Origin: Ferrimicrobium sp.
GTDB lineage: Bacteria > Actinomycetota > Acidimicrobiia > Acidimicrobiales > Acidimicrobiaceae
Reading direction: 5' to 3'
Length of the DNA: 37,989 nucleotides
Assembly (NCBI GenBank): GCA_027365375.1
Contig: DAHXNM010000141.1
Coordinates: 1-37,989 of the forward strand
Position numbers and translations under genes: made by a program. Below are positions 8,335 through 16,534 of this stretch, in pieces; position 1 is the first letter of the stretch; each line of letters begins with the position of its first letter. The notes under the pieces were generated by a model. That model made no database searches. It worked only from the letters and a program-made list of their open reading frames with translations, and was not told the origin of the DNA.

Positions 8335-8922
8335 ATGACGATTGAAGAGCGCAAGGAACGCACCCGCGCCATGTTGGCTGAGGCGGCAGCTGACCTGTTT
8401 GTCATGAAGGGCTTCGATCACACTACGGTAGAGGAGATAGCTCAGGCCGCCGATATCTCTCCACGCACTTTCTTTCGATACTTCGCCACTAAAGAGGAGG
8501 TGGTGATGAGTTTTCTGTGGCTAAAGGTCGACAAGTTACTGGCTTCCTTGGCTGTTAGACCCTCTGACGAGAGTCTGTTGGAGTCGGTGCAGGTGGTGTT
8601 TCGTTCGACCGAGGCAGACTCCGATGTAGAAAGAGACCGGCAACTTTTGCGCCTGTTGGCAACAACACCATCGCTGCGTGCTCGTTGGTTGGTAGATGGT
8701 TGGGAGTCAGCGGTTCGGCTGCGTCCAATCATAGCTGGGCGACTCGGACTCGAGGAGTCGAGTGCTCGGGTCGGGTTGATTGCGAACACTCTATTTATGG
8801 TTGCTGAGACGGTGCTTGATCAGTGGTCTTTTGATGGTGGTGATTTCGTTGGCGATATGCTAGCCGCCCTAGCCCTGCTCGATCGAGGAGGGCTGTTGAG
8901 TGCCGGGGGTGAAAGGATCTAG
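8335..8922 (+). CDS. TetR/AcrR-family transcriptional regulator
   Basis: The 195-residue protein starts with a TetR DNA-binding domain. Helix-turn-helix residues lie at about 20-60 (AADLFVMKGFDHTTVEEIAQ, then SPRTFFRYFATKEEV). The C-terminal half is the variable ligand-binding part and does not identify the effector. It is divergent from the small membrane protein at 7615-8130 with 204 bases between them, and it stands alone on the plus strand. The likely targets are itself and the divergent gene plus the lipid operon beyond it, by position only. Confidence 0.9.
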   Translation: MTIEERKERTRAMLAEAAADLFVMKGFDHTTVEEIAQAADISPRTFFRYFATKEEVVMSFLWLKVDKLLASLAVRPSDESLLESVQVVFRSTEADSDVERDRQLLRLLATTPSLRARWLVDGWESAVRLRPIIAGRLGLEESSARVGLIANTLFMVAETVLDQWSFDGGDFVGDMLAALALLDRGGLLSAGGERI

Positions 8923-9094
8923 TGCCAACAAACTGACTCACACCAAAATGGGGTTGAGCTCAAGAGTTCACCAGGGTCACGGGAGCCGGTTGGGTGCGAG
9001 ACCGCGAAGGTTGGTGGTCCGTAGTTGCAACGGCTATCGCCATCGGGTGATGTCACAATCTACGAAGTTAGCGGTCACGGAGGCCAACCAGCGG

Positions 9095-9487
9095 TTATGA
9101 GGCGGTTGGTTGTGCGGTCCTGCACTCAGCAAGGGTGGCAACGTTCTCGTGGGCTAAGAGATGGGAAAGACAGAGGATCTCTGGCACCAAAGTGCTGGCA
9201 ATCCTGTAGTACTTGCGTCTCCCGACACGTTCGACCGCGATGAGTCCACAGGCTGCTAGGCAGCTGAGGTGCACAGAGGTCCGCCCTTGGGACAGCCCTG
9301 ATGCCTTCACACACTCTGTGGCGCCTAGACGGCCAGCAGAGTTGATAGCGACAAGCAACTTGAGTCGCGTCGGGTCGGCAAGGGCGGCGAAGAATCGGCT
9401 GAGGTGAGAGATATCCTCGGCTTGCATGAGAGTCGCCTGCGTCTGCAGGAGCCCCGATTTGGAGAATTTAGAGGGCAGCGAGCGCAT
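9095..9487 (-). CDS. ArsR-family metal sensor, CmtR-like
   Basis: This is a winged-helix ArsR/SmtB regulator (core FFAALADPTRLKLL, recognition helix around QGRTSVHLSCL). The recognition helix ends HLSCLAACGL, giving Cys-x3-Cys, and a third Cys lies 42 residues further on (ATLAEC). In Mycobacterium CmtR the Cd/Pb ligands are C57, C61 and C102, the same arrangement. I therefore read it as a thiol-rich soft-metal sensor. With the ATG at 9487 (AAAGGA seven bases upstream) the protein has 130 residues and overlaps the aminotransferase gene by 20 bases. A TTG at 9502 or an ATG at 9427 are other possible starts. No metal efflux pump is adjacent, unlike the usual CmtR context. Confidence 0.85.
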   Translation of the reverse strand: MRSLPSKFSKSGLLQTQATLMQAEDISHLSRFFAALADPTRLKLLVAINSAGRLGATECVKASGLSQGRTSVHLSCLAACGLIAVERVGRRKYYRIASTLVPEILCLSHLLAHENVATLAECRTAQPTAS

Positions 9488-10637
9488 CGTGGATCCTTTC
9501 AATCATTGTCTCGACGACGGATGGCCAGGCGGCAAGGTTCAGTCGGAAAAACTCTGGTGCCCCCGGTAGGTAATCCTCTCCAGGGCCGACCGCCACTCGT
9601 GCGCGGTCGAGCAGAAACTCGTAGGCCGACTGGTTGGAGGGACGCCGGAGCAGCTCACCCCAGAGAAGATAGGTTCCCTCGCGTTCTGTGAGAGTCACGT
9701 TGTCGTCATCTGCCAAGCCCTTGGTGGCGAGTGTGAAGTTGTCATCGATGATGCCGCGAACCTCAGCGAGCCATGCACCCTCGGTCTGGTAGGCATGTGC
9801 GCCGACGCTGAGCCCGATAGAGGTAGCTTGCGAGAGAGCAAGTAGCTGGCTTCCCTCTATACGAGCACGCAATTCGGTGTCGTTTGGCAGTTCAATATGA
9901 GCTACCTTGAGGCCGGCGATGTTGAAAGACTTCGACGGTGACGCGAGGACGACCGCACGGTTAGAGCTTTCGTGATCGAGCGAGGTGTACGGAATATGGA
10001 CTGCACCCGGAGCTCGAAGATCCTGATGGATCTCGTCCGAGATCACAGTCAGCCGTTCCCGTTCGGCTATATCAGCGATCATTGTCAGTTCAGCTCTACT
10101 GAATACGCGTCCTGTGGGATTCTGGGGATTACACAGGATGATCGCCTGCACACGTTCCTCCGCGGCGGCTCTAGCGACGAGGTCAAAATCGATGGTGTAG
10201 CGTCGATTGACTCGCTGCATTGGGACAGGAACTAGTTCGCGTTGGGCTTCGTTCACAACGCGAAAGAACGGCGGATAGCTCGGTGTCAGGACGATAACTC
10301 CTGCTCCAGGGTCGGTGACTGCCATAACGATAATTCGCAACGCTGCCACTACGTCGGCCACTGTCACGAGCGAGTGGGGTTGGGTGCCAAAGTTATTTTT
10401 GGCCCAGTCCTGGTAAGAGGCCTGGTAATTCAGGATGAGATCAGGCGATGGGTATCCAGTGTCGCCTAGCTCGAGAAGCGTGATTCCGGCCTCTAGCGCT
10501 CCTCGAGGGGGCGGAAAGTCCATGTCTGCGACCCATGCTGGTAGGACGTCTGCCGGATATCGCTGCCACTTGACGGAATGAGTACGGCGAGCACGAACTG
10601 CAGCGAGGCTCTCTTCAGCGGGAAATTGCGACTTCAT
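9468..10637 (-). CDS. MalY/PatB-type aminotransferase (C-S beta-lyase)
   Basis: This is a fold-type I PLP enzyme of 389 residues. It has the MalY/PatB N-terminal signature R-x2-T-x-S-x-KW and WVADMDFPPP, and an Asn-Pro block at LCNPQNPTGR. The Schiff-base lysine is in SPSKSFNIAGLK, near residue 235. The family cleaves cystathionine, cysteine or related thioethers to pyruvate, ammonia and a thiol or H2S. I chose the ATG at 10637 because the family signature begins there; an in-frame start at 10748 would add 37 unrelated residues. It overlaps the CmtR-like gene downstream. That pairing suggests a link between metal sensing and release of sulfide, which is inference. Confidence 0.88.
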   Translation of the reverse strand: MKSQFPAEESLAAVRARRTHSVKWQRYPADVLPAWVADMDFPPPRGALEAGITLLELGDTGYPSPDLILNYQASYQDWAKNNFGTQPHSLVTVADVVAALRIIVMAVTDPGAGVIVLTPSYPPFFRVVNEAQRELVPVPMQRVNRRYTIDFDLVARAAAEERVQAIILCNPQNPTGRVFSRAELTMIADIAERERLTVISDEIHQDLRAPGAVHIPYTSLDHESSNRAVVLASPSKSFNIAGLKVAHIELPNDTELRARIEGSQLLALSQATSIGLSVGAHAYQTEGAWLAEVRGIIDDNFTLATKGLADDDNVTLTEREGTYLLWGELLRRPSNQSAYEFLLDRARVAVGPGEDYLPGAPEFFRLNLAAWPSVVETMIERIHDALAAL

Positions 10638-10892
10638 AGTAAGCAAGTGTATTCCGTTGAGAAAGCGGTTGTTGAGTTCCTTGTCAGCCGATCGGATGAC
10701 ACCGTTTGCCCAGCTCGCGACTGTTTTTCTTGATGGATCAATCTGCATCTCCTCGGATTCAAGTCCAGAGGATCACTTGTGGGAACAAATCTGGTAGGGT
10801 GATGGTTGAAAATGGCAGTGACTGACAAAGTTGTAGATGTTGATAGCTGATGGTGCCATCGTTGGCGTGGTGACAAGAAGGAAGGAGAGGCA

Positions 10893-12464
10893 ATGGATTC
10901 GTCCCAAAAGGTTGCGAGGAGGGATCTTAGAGGAAGCCCGTGGTTATCGTTGGTTGCGGTGGCCTTTGGCGTCATTATGGTTGGGCTGGACGCGACCGTC
11001 GTTTCGATCGCGAACCCGTTTATAGCTCGAGGGTTGCATGCGAATCTCGCGGACCTGCAATGGGTAACCAATGGTTACCTTTTGGTCACGGCAGTCCTCC
11101 TTATTCCGGCTGGCAAGCTTGGTGATCGTGTTGGTCGTCGCAAGATCTATCTGATCGGGATGGCTGGCTTTGCTCTCGCGAGTGTCGGAGTCGGACTTTC
11201 AGGTTCTATTGGTTTGGTTATCCTCTTCCGTGTCTTCCAAGGGGCATTCGGTGCGTTGATCATGCCAAACACGTTGGCGATCTTGCGCAAAACCTTCCCG
11301 CTCGAAAAGTTAAATACTGCCATCGGAGTATGGGGCGCAGCCTCAGCGGTTGCAATCGCTGGAGGACCGATCGTAGGAGGCCTTCTGGTCCAGGATGTCT
11401 CCTGGCAGTCTGTGTTCTACCTCAACCTTCCGGTCTCGATCATAGGTATCGCTATCAGTGTCGTGGTGTTGCTAGAGAGTCGCGAGACTGATGTTGAGTC
11501 TCCGGACGTTCCGGGGATGCTAACGCTAGCTGCGACCCTGTTTCTGCTGGTATTTGGCCTGATCAAGACACAGACTTGGGGTTGGACAGATCCGAAGACA
11601 CTCGCCTGTTTCGGAGGGGCAATCGTGTTCGCTGCTCTTTTCATCTTTGCCGAAGGTCGAGTTACGAGTCCGTTGCTGCCACTCAGGATCTTCGCAAGTC
11701 GAGCGCTCTCGATGTCCACCATCAGCGTGATCCTGAATTTCTTCGCCTTTTATGGTGTGATCTTCTTTGTCTCTCTATATCTGCAGGAGGTTCACGGATA
11801 TTCGCCGATACAAGCTGGCGTACGCCTGTTACCGCTGACTGCGATGTTCGTTGTCTCTGCTCCGCTCGGCGCAGCCTTGAATCAGCGTTTTGGTCCGCGG
11901 TTTCCAGTAACGATTGGTATGCTTTTTGCCGCGGCGGGTCTATGGATCCTGACGAGTCTCGAGGTGAATTCGAGCTATACCCTGCTTGCAGTACCCTTCG
12001 TGATACTGGGTCTGGGTGTTGGATTTGTTCTAACGGCGACCTCTGACGCGATAGTAGGCAATGCTCCATCCCAGGATGCTGGGGTAGCCGGTGGGATTCA
12101 GTCGACGGCGTTACAGATTGGTGGAGTTATTGGAACCTCCGTGCTCGGTTCGGTCCTCCTTGATCGAGTGGGTTCGACGCTGGTGAGCAAAATGACCAAG
12201 GCTGGGGTCCCTGGCTCACTGGCGCCTAAGTTGCTTGCTGCAAAACCGCTGATCGCGGAGGGCGCGGCGCCGCATGTCGCTCATATTCCGGCGCAGTTGC
12301 AGCTGGCCATCACCAATGGATCGCACGCGGCATTCCTCTCAGGACTCCATGTTGCAATGGTGGTCGGTATCATCGTGTGTCTCGTTGGGGCAGGGACAGG
12401 GTTCGCGATTGGCAACAAGAGGCCTACAGAGGAGAGGGCCCCGGAGGAGACGCTTACTGATTGA
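10893..12464 (+). CDS. MFS drug exporter, DHA2 (EmrB/QacA) type
   Basis: The 523-residue protein has about 14 hydrophobic helices and the MFS motif A as GKLGDRVGRRKIY in the loop after helix 2. LDATVVSIANPFI in helix 1 and the W-x-x-N-GYLL block are characteristic of 14-helix DHA2 exporters, and motif C appears as GGPIVGG. Such proteins use the proton gradient to expel lipophilic cations, drugs or lipids. The ATG at 10893 has an AAGGAAGGAGAG ribosome site just upstream. It is divergent from the MalY/CmtR-like pair and ends in a strong terminator. The substrate cannot be deduced. Confidence 0.9.
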   Translation: MDSSQKVARRDLRGSPWLSLVAVAFGVIMVGLDATVVSIANPFIARGLHANLADLQWVTNGYLLVTAVLLIPAGKLGDRVGRRKIYLIGMAGFALASVGVGLSGSIGLVILFRVFQGAFGALIMPNTLAILRKTFPLEKLNTAIGVWGAASAVAIAGGPIVGGLLVQDVSWQSVFYLNLPVSIIGIAISVVVLLESRETDVESPDVPGMLTLAATLFLLVFGLIKTQTWGWTDPKTLACFGGAIVFAALFIFAEGRVTSPLLPLRIFASRALSMSTISVILNFFAFYGVIFFVSLYLQEVHGYSPIQAGVRLLPLTAMFVVSAPLGAALNQRFGPRFPVTIGMLFAAAGLWILTSLEVNSSYTLLAVPFVILGLGVGFVLTATSDAIVGNAPSQDAGVAGGIQSTALQIGGVIGTSVLGSVLLDRVGSTLVSKMTKAGVPGSLAPKLLAAKPLIAEGAAPHVAHIPAQLQLAITNGSHAAFLSGLHVAMVVGIIVCLVGAGTGFAIGNKRPTEERAPEETLTD

Positions 12465-12496
12465 TATTGAGTTGCCACCTTTTGGTGTTGTCGCTC

Positions 12497-12535
12497 AGGG
12501 TGCCGTTGAGGTGATGCTTCAACGGCACCCTTTTT
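12497..12535 (+). terminator. Rho-independent terminator of the DHA2 exporter gene
   Basis: A perfect 13-bp stem (AGGGTGCCGTTGA with its complement at 12519-12531) closes a 9-base loop and runs into five T. It lies 33 bases after the exporter stop codon on the same strand. Confidence 0.9.
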
Positions 12536-12855
12536 GCAATGCCTTTGTGTGCTAGCTTTGTGGTTCCATGGGTTCGCGATGTGGCTGTCGAGTTCGGTTG
12601 AATAGTGGTGTCGACCATTTGATCGCGCCAAAGCCTGCCGCGAGGAGTTGGGATGTCCATCATATCACGATCGTGTCCGCAGGAAAAGAATCTGCTCTTT
12701 AGTGTGACATCGGCCAGCTGACCTTGGTCTCCGAGAGGTGTTGACTCAACCGTGAGGCCACTGCAATGCCCGGACTCAGGCCACTCTTGGTCGCACTCGG
12801 CGGTGATGATGTAATTGATTAGCTAGCCAAGAGAGCGTCAGCTATCTGCGTTCGA
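12536..12855. other. Gene-free stretch between two converging genes
   Basis: I see no credible gene, tRNA or repeat here. Short open frames on the minus strand run through the terminator and have no ribosome site. It separates the end of the DHA2 exporter from the end of the converging alpha/beta hydrolase. Confidence 0.5.
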
Positions 12856-13806
12856 TCAGCGGTGATCGTGAAGATGACCTGCGAGCCAAGACAAGATTGT
12901 TGCTGAGTGGTGCAGCGGTGTCGACAGGTGTCCCTCATCGGGCAGGCTTCGCAGTTCACTGCTATGAAGGTGACGTGCTAGCCATCTGGAGTGTTGAGCG
13001 GGCACCATCAAATCTTGATCACCCTGCCAGATCTGCACCGGCGTTGTCATCGTCTCGAGGTCAAACCCCCAGGGCCGCACGAAGGCAAGGTCGTCGTCAA
13101 GCCAGCCGTCAATACCAACGCTTAAGGCGTGAGCAAAATCGTCGACTATCTCTTGTCCTAGAGTTCGGACTGCAGCGACATCAACGGGGGTCAGAAGGGT
13201 AGCCATGTTGGCCACTACCGAATTAACATCTGCAGTTGCCAAGTCGTCGCGTGCCTGATTTAGATACTGACTGAGAGCATCGGAGCCTTGGAGCGCCAAA
13301 CCGAACTCGTCGAGGTTGTCTTCTCCCATCCCCTCAAGGAAGTCGAGATCTTCTTGACCGTATGCTCCGACACCACTTATCGAGGCGACGGCGACCACTC
13401 GATCGGGAAGTAGCGCGCCACAGGCGAGTGCATGGGGTCCTCCTCCTGAAGTGCCATAGCTAGCACAGCGAGTGATCTCGAGGTGGTCGAGCAACTCCGC
13501 GCTGTCGTTAGCAACGGAAGCAACGCTTCGACCTGGATGCCTGGATGAACTCGCGTAACCTGGTCGTGTGGGATAGATGAGACGGATGCCAAGTTCGGCT
13601 GCGTTGGCAAGTTCGTAACCCATCGGGATGCCGGCCCCTGGAGTCCCATGGTGAGCGATAATCGTGTCTTGATAGTTGGATCCAGTATCAAAATACTCCA
13701 ACGTTCTACCGTCGCTCAGTTGGAGGTGTTCGATCGCCACATCGGTCCTTTCGTTAACTGCTATCACCATCACGTTAGTGGAGTCTGCCTCGGTATGGTT
13801 AGTCAC
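12856..13806 (-). CDS. Alpha/beta hydrolase
   Basis: This is a 316-residue alpha/beta-fold hydrolase. The oxyanion segment is HHGTPG (52-57), and the nucleophile elbow G-x-S-x-G is SYGTSGGGPHA with Ser120. The acid is in QGDQDLMVP and the catalytic His in DEGHLSTP near the end. The complete triad suggests an active esterase, lipase or similar enzyme of the cytoplasm, since no signal peptide is seen. The start at 13806 is followed by a second in-frame Met at residue 13 that could serve. It is a single gene with no obvious partner, so the substrate is unknown. Confidence 0.85.
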   Translation of the reverse strand: MTNHTEADSTNVMVIAVNERTDVAIEHLQLSDGRTLEYFDTGSNYQDTIIAHHGTPGAGIPMGYELANAAELGIRLIYPTRPGYASSSRHPGRSVASVANDSAELLDHLEITRCASYGTSGGGPHALACGALLPDRVVAVASISGVGAYGQEDLDFLEGMGEDNLDEFGLALQGSDALSQYLNQARDDLATADVNSVVANMATLLTPVDVAAVRTLGQEIVDDFAHALSVGIDGWLDDDLAFVRPWGFDLETMTTPVQIWQGDQDLMVPAQHSRWLARHLHSSELRSLPDEGHLSTPLHHSATILSWLAGHLHDHR

Positions 13807-13975
13807 CAGCGTGTCCGGAGGCTCTGATCCTCAGCGGCGGTGCCGTGGGAACCAAGCATTATGTAGGTTCTTTGGGCTGGGGGAGCGTTGTTAGGGCGCC
13901 ACCCTAGGTCTCAACTAAGACTCGCACCTCTAGGCGAAGGTACAGGGACACCTGAGCCAATCTCCACTTGACGTT

Positions 13976-14018
13976 GTTCCACCCCAAGGCAGAGCCCTGC
14001 CCTTGGGGTGGAACTTTT
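13976..14018 (+). terminator. Terminator-like hairpin
   Basis: A 14-bp perfect stem (GTTCCACCCCAAGG with 14001-14014) with an 11-base loop is followed by TTTT on the plus strand. No plus-strand gene precedes it. It lies between tRNA-Val and the hydrolase gene, both on the minus strand, where it may also stop tRNA read-through, although no T-run follows in that direction. Confidence 0.55.
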
Positions 14019-14152
14019 GCTAGTGAGCTCTATCGGCGACCATAGATTGCTGATTTCAGGGCGATAAGTACCTACAATCAGTTGGTATATGGCCTAGACA
14101 ACTTGCTGTTTGAGTTTCGCAAACGAATTGGGGGAGTTTCGCAACCGGCCCT

Positions 14153-14229
14153 TGGTGGGCGCTAGAGGACTCGAACCTCCGACCTCAGCCGTGTGAAGGC
14201 TGCGCTCTAACCAACTGAGCTAAGCGCCC
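14153..14229 (-). tRNA. tRNA-Val (anticodon CAC)
   Basis: The minus strand folds into a full cloverleaf. The acceptor stem is GGGCGCT with AGCGCCC, the D arm is GCTC...GAGC, and the anticodon stem is CAGCC/GGCTG with loop TTCACAC, giving anticodon CAC. The variable loop is AGGTC, and the T arm is GGAGG-TTCGAGT-CCTCT. The body is 74 bases (14156-14229), and the 3' CCA is encoded in the DNA (14153-14155). It reads valine codon GTG. Confidence 0.97.
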
Positions 14230-14318
14230 GCGACAGGTAGATACTAGCCAGCCAACTTGTGGAAACTGTTCACGTGGTACTCAGTTTCGGTCAAGGGGGT
14301 TGTGGATCAAACACTGAC

Positions 14319-14362
14319 ACACCAGCTTTGGGGTTCATCGAATGTTAAAGGCTGGTGTTTTT
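14319..14362 (+). terminator. Terminator-like hairpin in the leader of the EAL genes
   Basis: ACACCAGC-TTT pairs with AAA-G-GCTGGTGT, 11 base pairs with one bulged G and a 17-base loop, then five T. It ends 57 bases before the start of the first EAL gene on the same strand, and no plus-strand gene lies upstream. It could be a leader attenuator or a stray terminator. I see no match to the c-di-GMP riboswitch core. Confidence 0.5.
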
Positions 14363-14418
14363 CTGCCGAAATGCCTAAAAGCGGTCAGCATGGCGCATGG
14401 GATGACGAGGTGTAGGCA

Positions 14419-15558
14419 ATGCAGCAGCAGGCAGAAGGGCAAGGTTCGAGTGTTACTCAACTTGATGTTGAGCCTGTCGTAAGAGTGATCACCTCCGCGA
14501 TTGCCGATCCAAGCACACTTGGCATCGTAACCCAGCCGATCGTGTCTCTCGACGACGGTAGTGTGGTGGGCTATGAAACACTAGCTCGATTCGCTGGTGA
14601 GATCTCCACCGAGCGCTTGTTCGAGGAGGCTTCCGAACTTGGAATGGGTGCAGAGTTGGAGGCGATCGCTCTCGAGCGGGGTCTGGCGATGCTTCACTAT
14701 CTTCCTCACGGTTTTGTCCTCCATGTGAACGTGTCGCCAACGTATCTCGGTATGCAAGATATACATCGAATCTTGCTCGGTGCGCGATTGGATCGGGTGG
14801 TTATCGAGCTTACCGAACATATCCCAGTATCTGAGACCGGTCAGTTGCGCCGACAGCTCGCGACCTATAGGTCGCTCGGCGCACGTATAGCACTTGATGA
14901 CGCAGGTGCAGGTTACGGAGGGTTGGAGCTCATGTACGAACTCGAGCCCGACATGATCAAGATCGACAGGTTCCTCATCAGCGACATAGATCGCTCTGAC
15001 ACCAAGGCGGCTGTTGTGGCAACGCTTGTGACCTCTGCTCGAGCTAGAGGCATCAAGGTAGTTGCCGAGGGAATCGAGACCGCATCTGAGTTTGATGCTG
15101 CCTCCCGTCTAGGGATCGACCTTGGGCAGGGGTATTGGATTGCGCGACCAGCAGCGGGTTTGCCGCGGATTGATGTAGCTAAGTTGTCACGACATAGCCG
15201 CAAAGAGCGTAACGTCACTCTTGGTAGGGAGCTTGCTAGGGTAACCGAACCGGTTACAACTGCGCTGGGGAGCTCGAGTTTTGTTGGTGTGCAGTTTGGT
15301 GTCGGAGTAGACCACTACGGGAGACCATTGTTCGTTTGGTCGATAGATGTTGATGGAGTTGAACACGTTCGAAACGCGACCGAGGTTGAGTCTGGGTGCT
15401 CGATACAAGAGTGCATCAGGAGGGCCCTTGGCAGGAGTTTGGAGACCCGCTTCGATCCTTTGGTGGTGACCGACCATGCTCGGCGTGTTCTCGGCATAAC
15501 CCGACTTGAACGACTTCTCAATGTTGTGGATGCCAAACCAGGATCGGAGGCATCCTGA
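14419..15558 (+). CDS. EAL-domain cyclic-di-GMP phosphodiesterase with CBS-like C-terminus
   Basis: Residues about 30-255 form an EAL domain with every usual key residue present. These are E53 (as ETLAR), N104 (NVSP), E130 (IELTEH), D160 and D161 (LDDAGAGYGG), K181 (KID), E217 and E220 (VAEGIE), and Q237 (GQGYW). It should hydrolyse c-di-GMP. There is no membrane segment or GGDEF domain. The last 95 residues are a separate module whose end (DPLVVTDHARRVLGITRLERLL) resembles half a CBS domain, perhaps a nucleotide sensor. The stop and the next start overlap as TGATG, so it is coupled to the degenerate EAL protein that follows. Confidence 0.88.
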   Translation: MQQQAEGQGSSVTQLDVEPVVRVITSAIADPSTLGIVTQPIVSLDDGSVVGYETLARFAGEISTERLFEEASELGMGAELEAIALERGLAMLHYLPHGFVLHVNVSPTYLGMQDIHRILLGARLDRVVIELTEHIPVSETGQLRRQLATYRSLGARIALDDAGAGYGGLELMYELEPDMIKIDRFLISDIDRSDTKAAVVATLVTSARARGIKVVAEGIETASEFDAASRLGIDLGQGYWIARPAAGLPRIDVAKLSRHSRKERNVTLGRELARVTEPVTTALGSSSFVGVQFGVGVDHYGRPLFVWSIDVDGVEHVRNATEVESGCSIQECIRRALGRSLETRFDPLVVTDHARRVLGITRLERLLNVVDAKPGSEAS

Positions 15559-16496
15559 TGTCAGAGCAGATCGAGATCACACTTGCCGGAGATTGGGATT
15601 GGGAGTTGGAGGTCCGGCGCACCCTTGCCGCCCCTCACGAACTAACGACAGTTTTGGAGCCGGTGAATTCTTGTCACTCCGCACAGTTGATGGCCATTGA
15701 AGGACTGACGCGGAGCCCACGAGTCGGTTCGAAGGAGCTCTTTGCACGGGCTAGCGCCCTTGGACTCGACGTGACACTTGAGCTATGCACCCTTAACCGG
15801 CTACTACAGCGGTTCGCGGCCGAAGAGACCGAGGTGCGCCTTAGCGTTAACGTCTCTCCGTCAATTGTAGGCTCGACAGCCGTGCAGGACCTGTTTGCAC
15901 CCTGGTGTGATCGCCTTATCATCGAGATCTCTGAGGAGAACATCGTCCGAGATCCGAGAGTGGTTGCCGAGGCGGTGGCACCTCTTCGGGCCCAAGGTGC
16001 AGAGATAGCGCTCGACAACGCGGGAGTTGGCTACGGAGGATTGTCGTTGTTGGTGGCATTGGAGCCCGAGTGGGTAAAGATAGATCGTCGGCTGGTTGGT
16101 ACACTCTTGACCTCGGAGACCTCTCGTTCAATCGTACGGAATCTGTCGACGATGGCTCATAGGATTGGGTCACGCGTCATTGGCGTTGGTGTCGAGGAAG
16201 AGGCTCAGCTAGAGTTGCTGGTTGCTATTGACGTTGATTGCTGGCAGGGCTATCTCGAACAGCCTTTTGCGATGCGTCGCCCAGTAGGCGCAATAGCTGC
16301 GATGTTGCGTGAGCATCCGATTCCGCCGACTGCGACCTTTGTGGTCCAGCTCGCAGATTCGGCCTCGTTAGCGGTTGGCCAGTGGATCCGTCGTGGTGTA
16401 GCGTCGCTTGATGATGTTGCACGTGTGACCGATGGCTGCTACGAGGTAGGCTGGGTGAAATTTCGCGACCTAGTTGGCGTCGCGCGGAGTAATTAA
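15558..16496 (+). CDS. Degenerate EAL-domain protein, probably not catalytic
   Basis: This 312-residue protein is related along its length to the EAL domain just upstream. It keeps E48 (as IEGLTR), N98 (NVSP), E123 (IEISEE), D153, K174 (KID), E213 and Q230. It has Asn154 in place of the second Asp of the DD motif and Val210 in place of the Glu of AEG-I/V-E. Both lost residues help bind the metals in active EAL enzymes, so it is more likely a c-di-GMP receptor or a regulator of its partner. No N-terminal membrane segment is present. The gene is translationally coupled to the upstream EAL gene. A tandem duplication followed by decay is the simplest origin. Confidence 0.85.
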   Translation: MSEQIEITLAGDWDWELEVRRTLAAPHELTTVLEPVNSCHSAQLMAIEGLTRSPRVGSKELFARASALGLDVTLELCTLNRLLQRFAAEETEVRLSVNVSPSIVGSTAVQDLFAPWCDRLIIEISEENIVRDPRVVAEAVAPLRAQGAEIALDNAGVGYGGLSLLVALEPEWVKIDRRLVGTLLTSETSRSIVRNLSTMAHRIGSRVIGVGVEEEAQLELLVAIDVDCWQGYLEQPFAMRRPVGAIAAMLREHPIPPTATFVVQLADSASLAVGQWIRRGVASLDDVARVTDGCYEVGWVKFRDLVGVARSN

Positions 16497-16534
16497 GTCA
16501 GTCTTAAGCAACGATTGCTGCTAGGGGAGGTGGA

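Noticed and set aside
12454-12663. Minus-strand frame of 69 codons across the exporter's 3' end
   Set aside because: It reads through a strong terminator hairpin and has no ribosome site or family likeness.
13807-14152. Riboswitch or gene in the 346-base gap between the hydrolase and tRNA-Val
   Set aside because: Beyond the hairpin at 13976-14018 and two short GAGTTTCGCAA repeats near 14112 and 14134, nothing matches a known RNA or a coding frame.
14230-14418. Cyclic-di-GMP riboswitch upstream of the EAL genes
   Set aside because: I could not fit the conserved GEMM core; only a terminator-like hairpin is visible.
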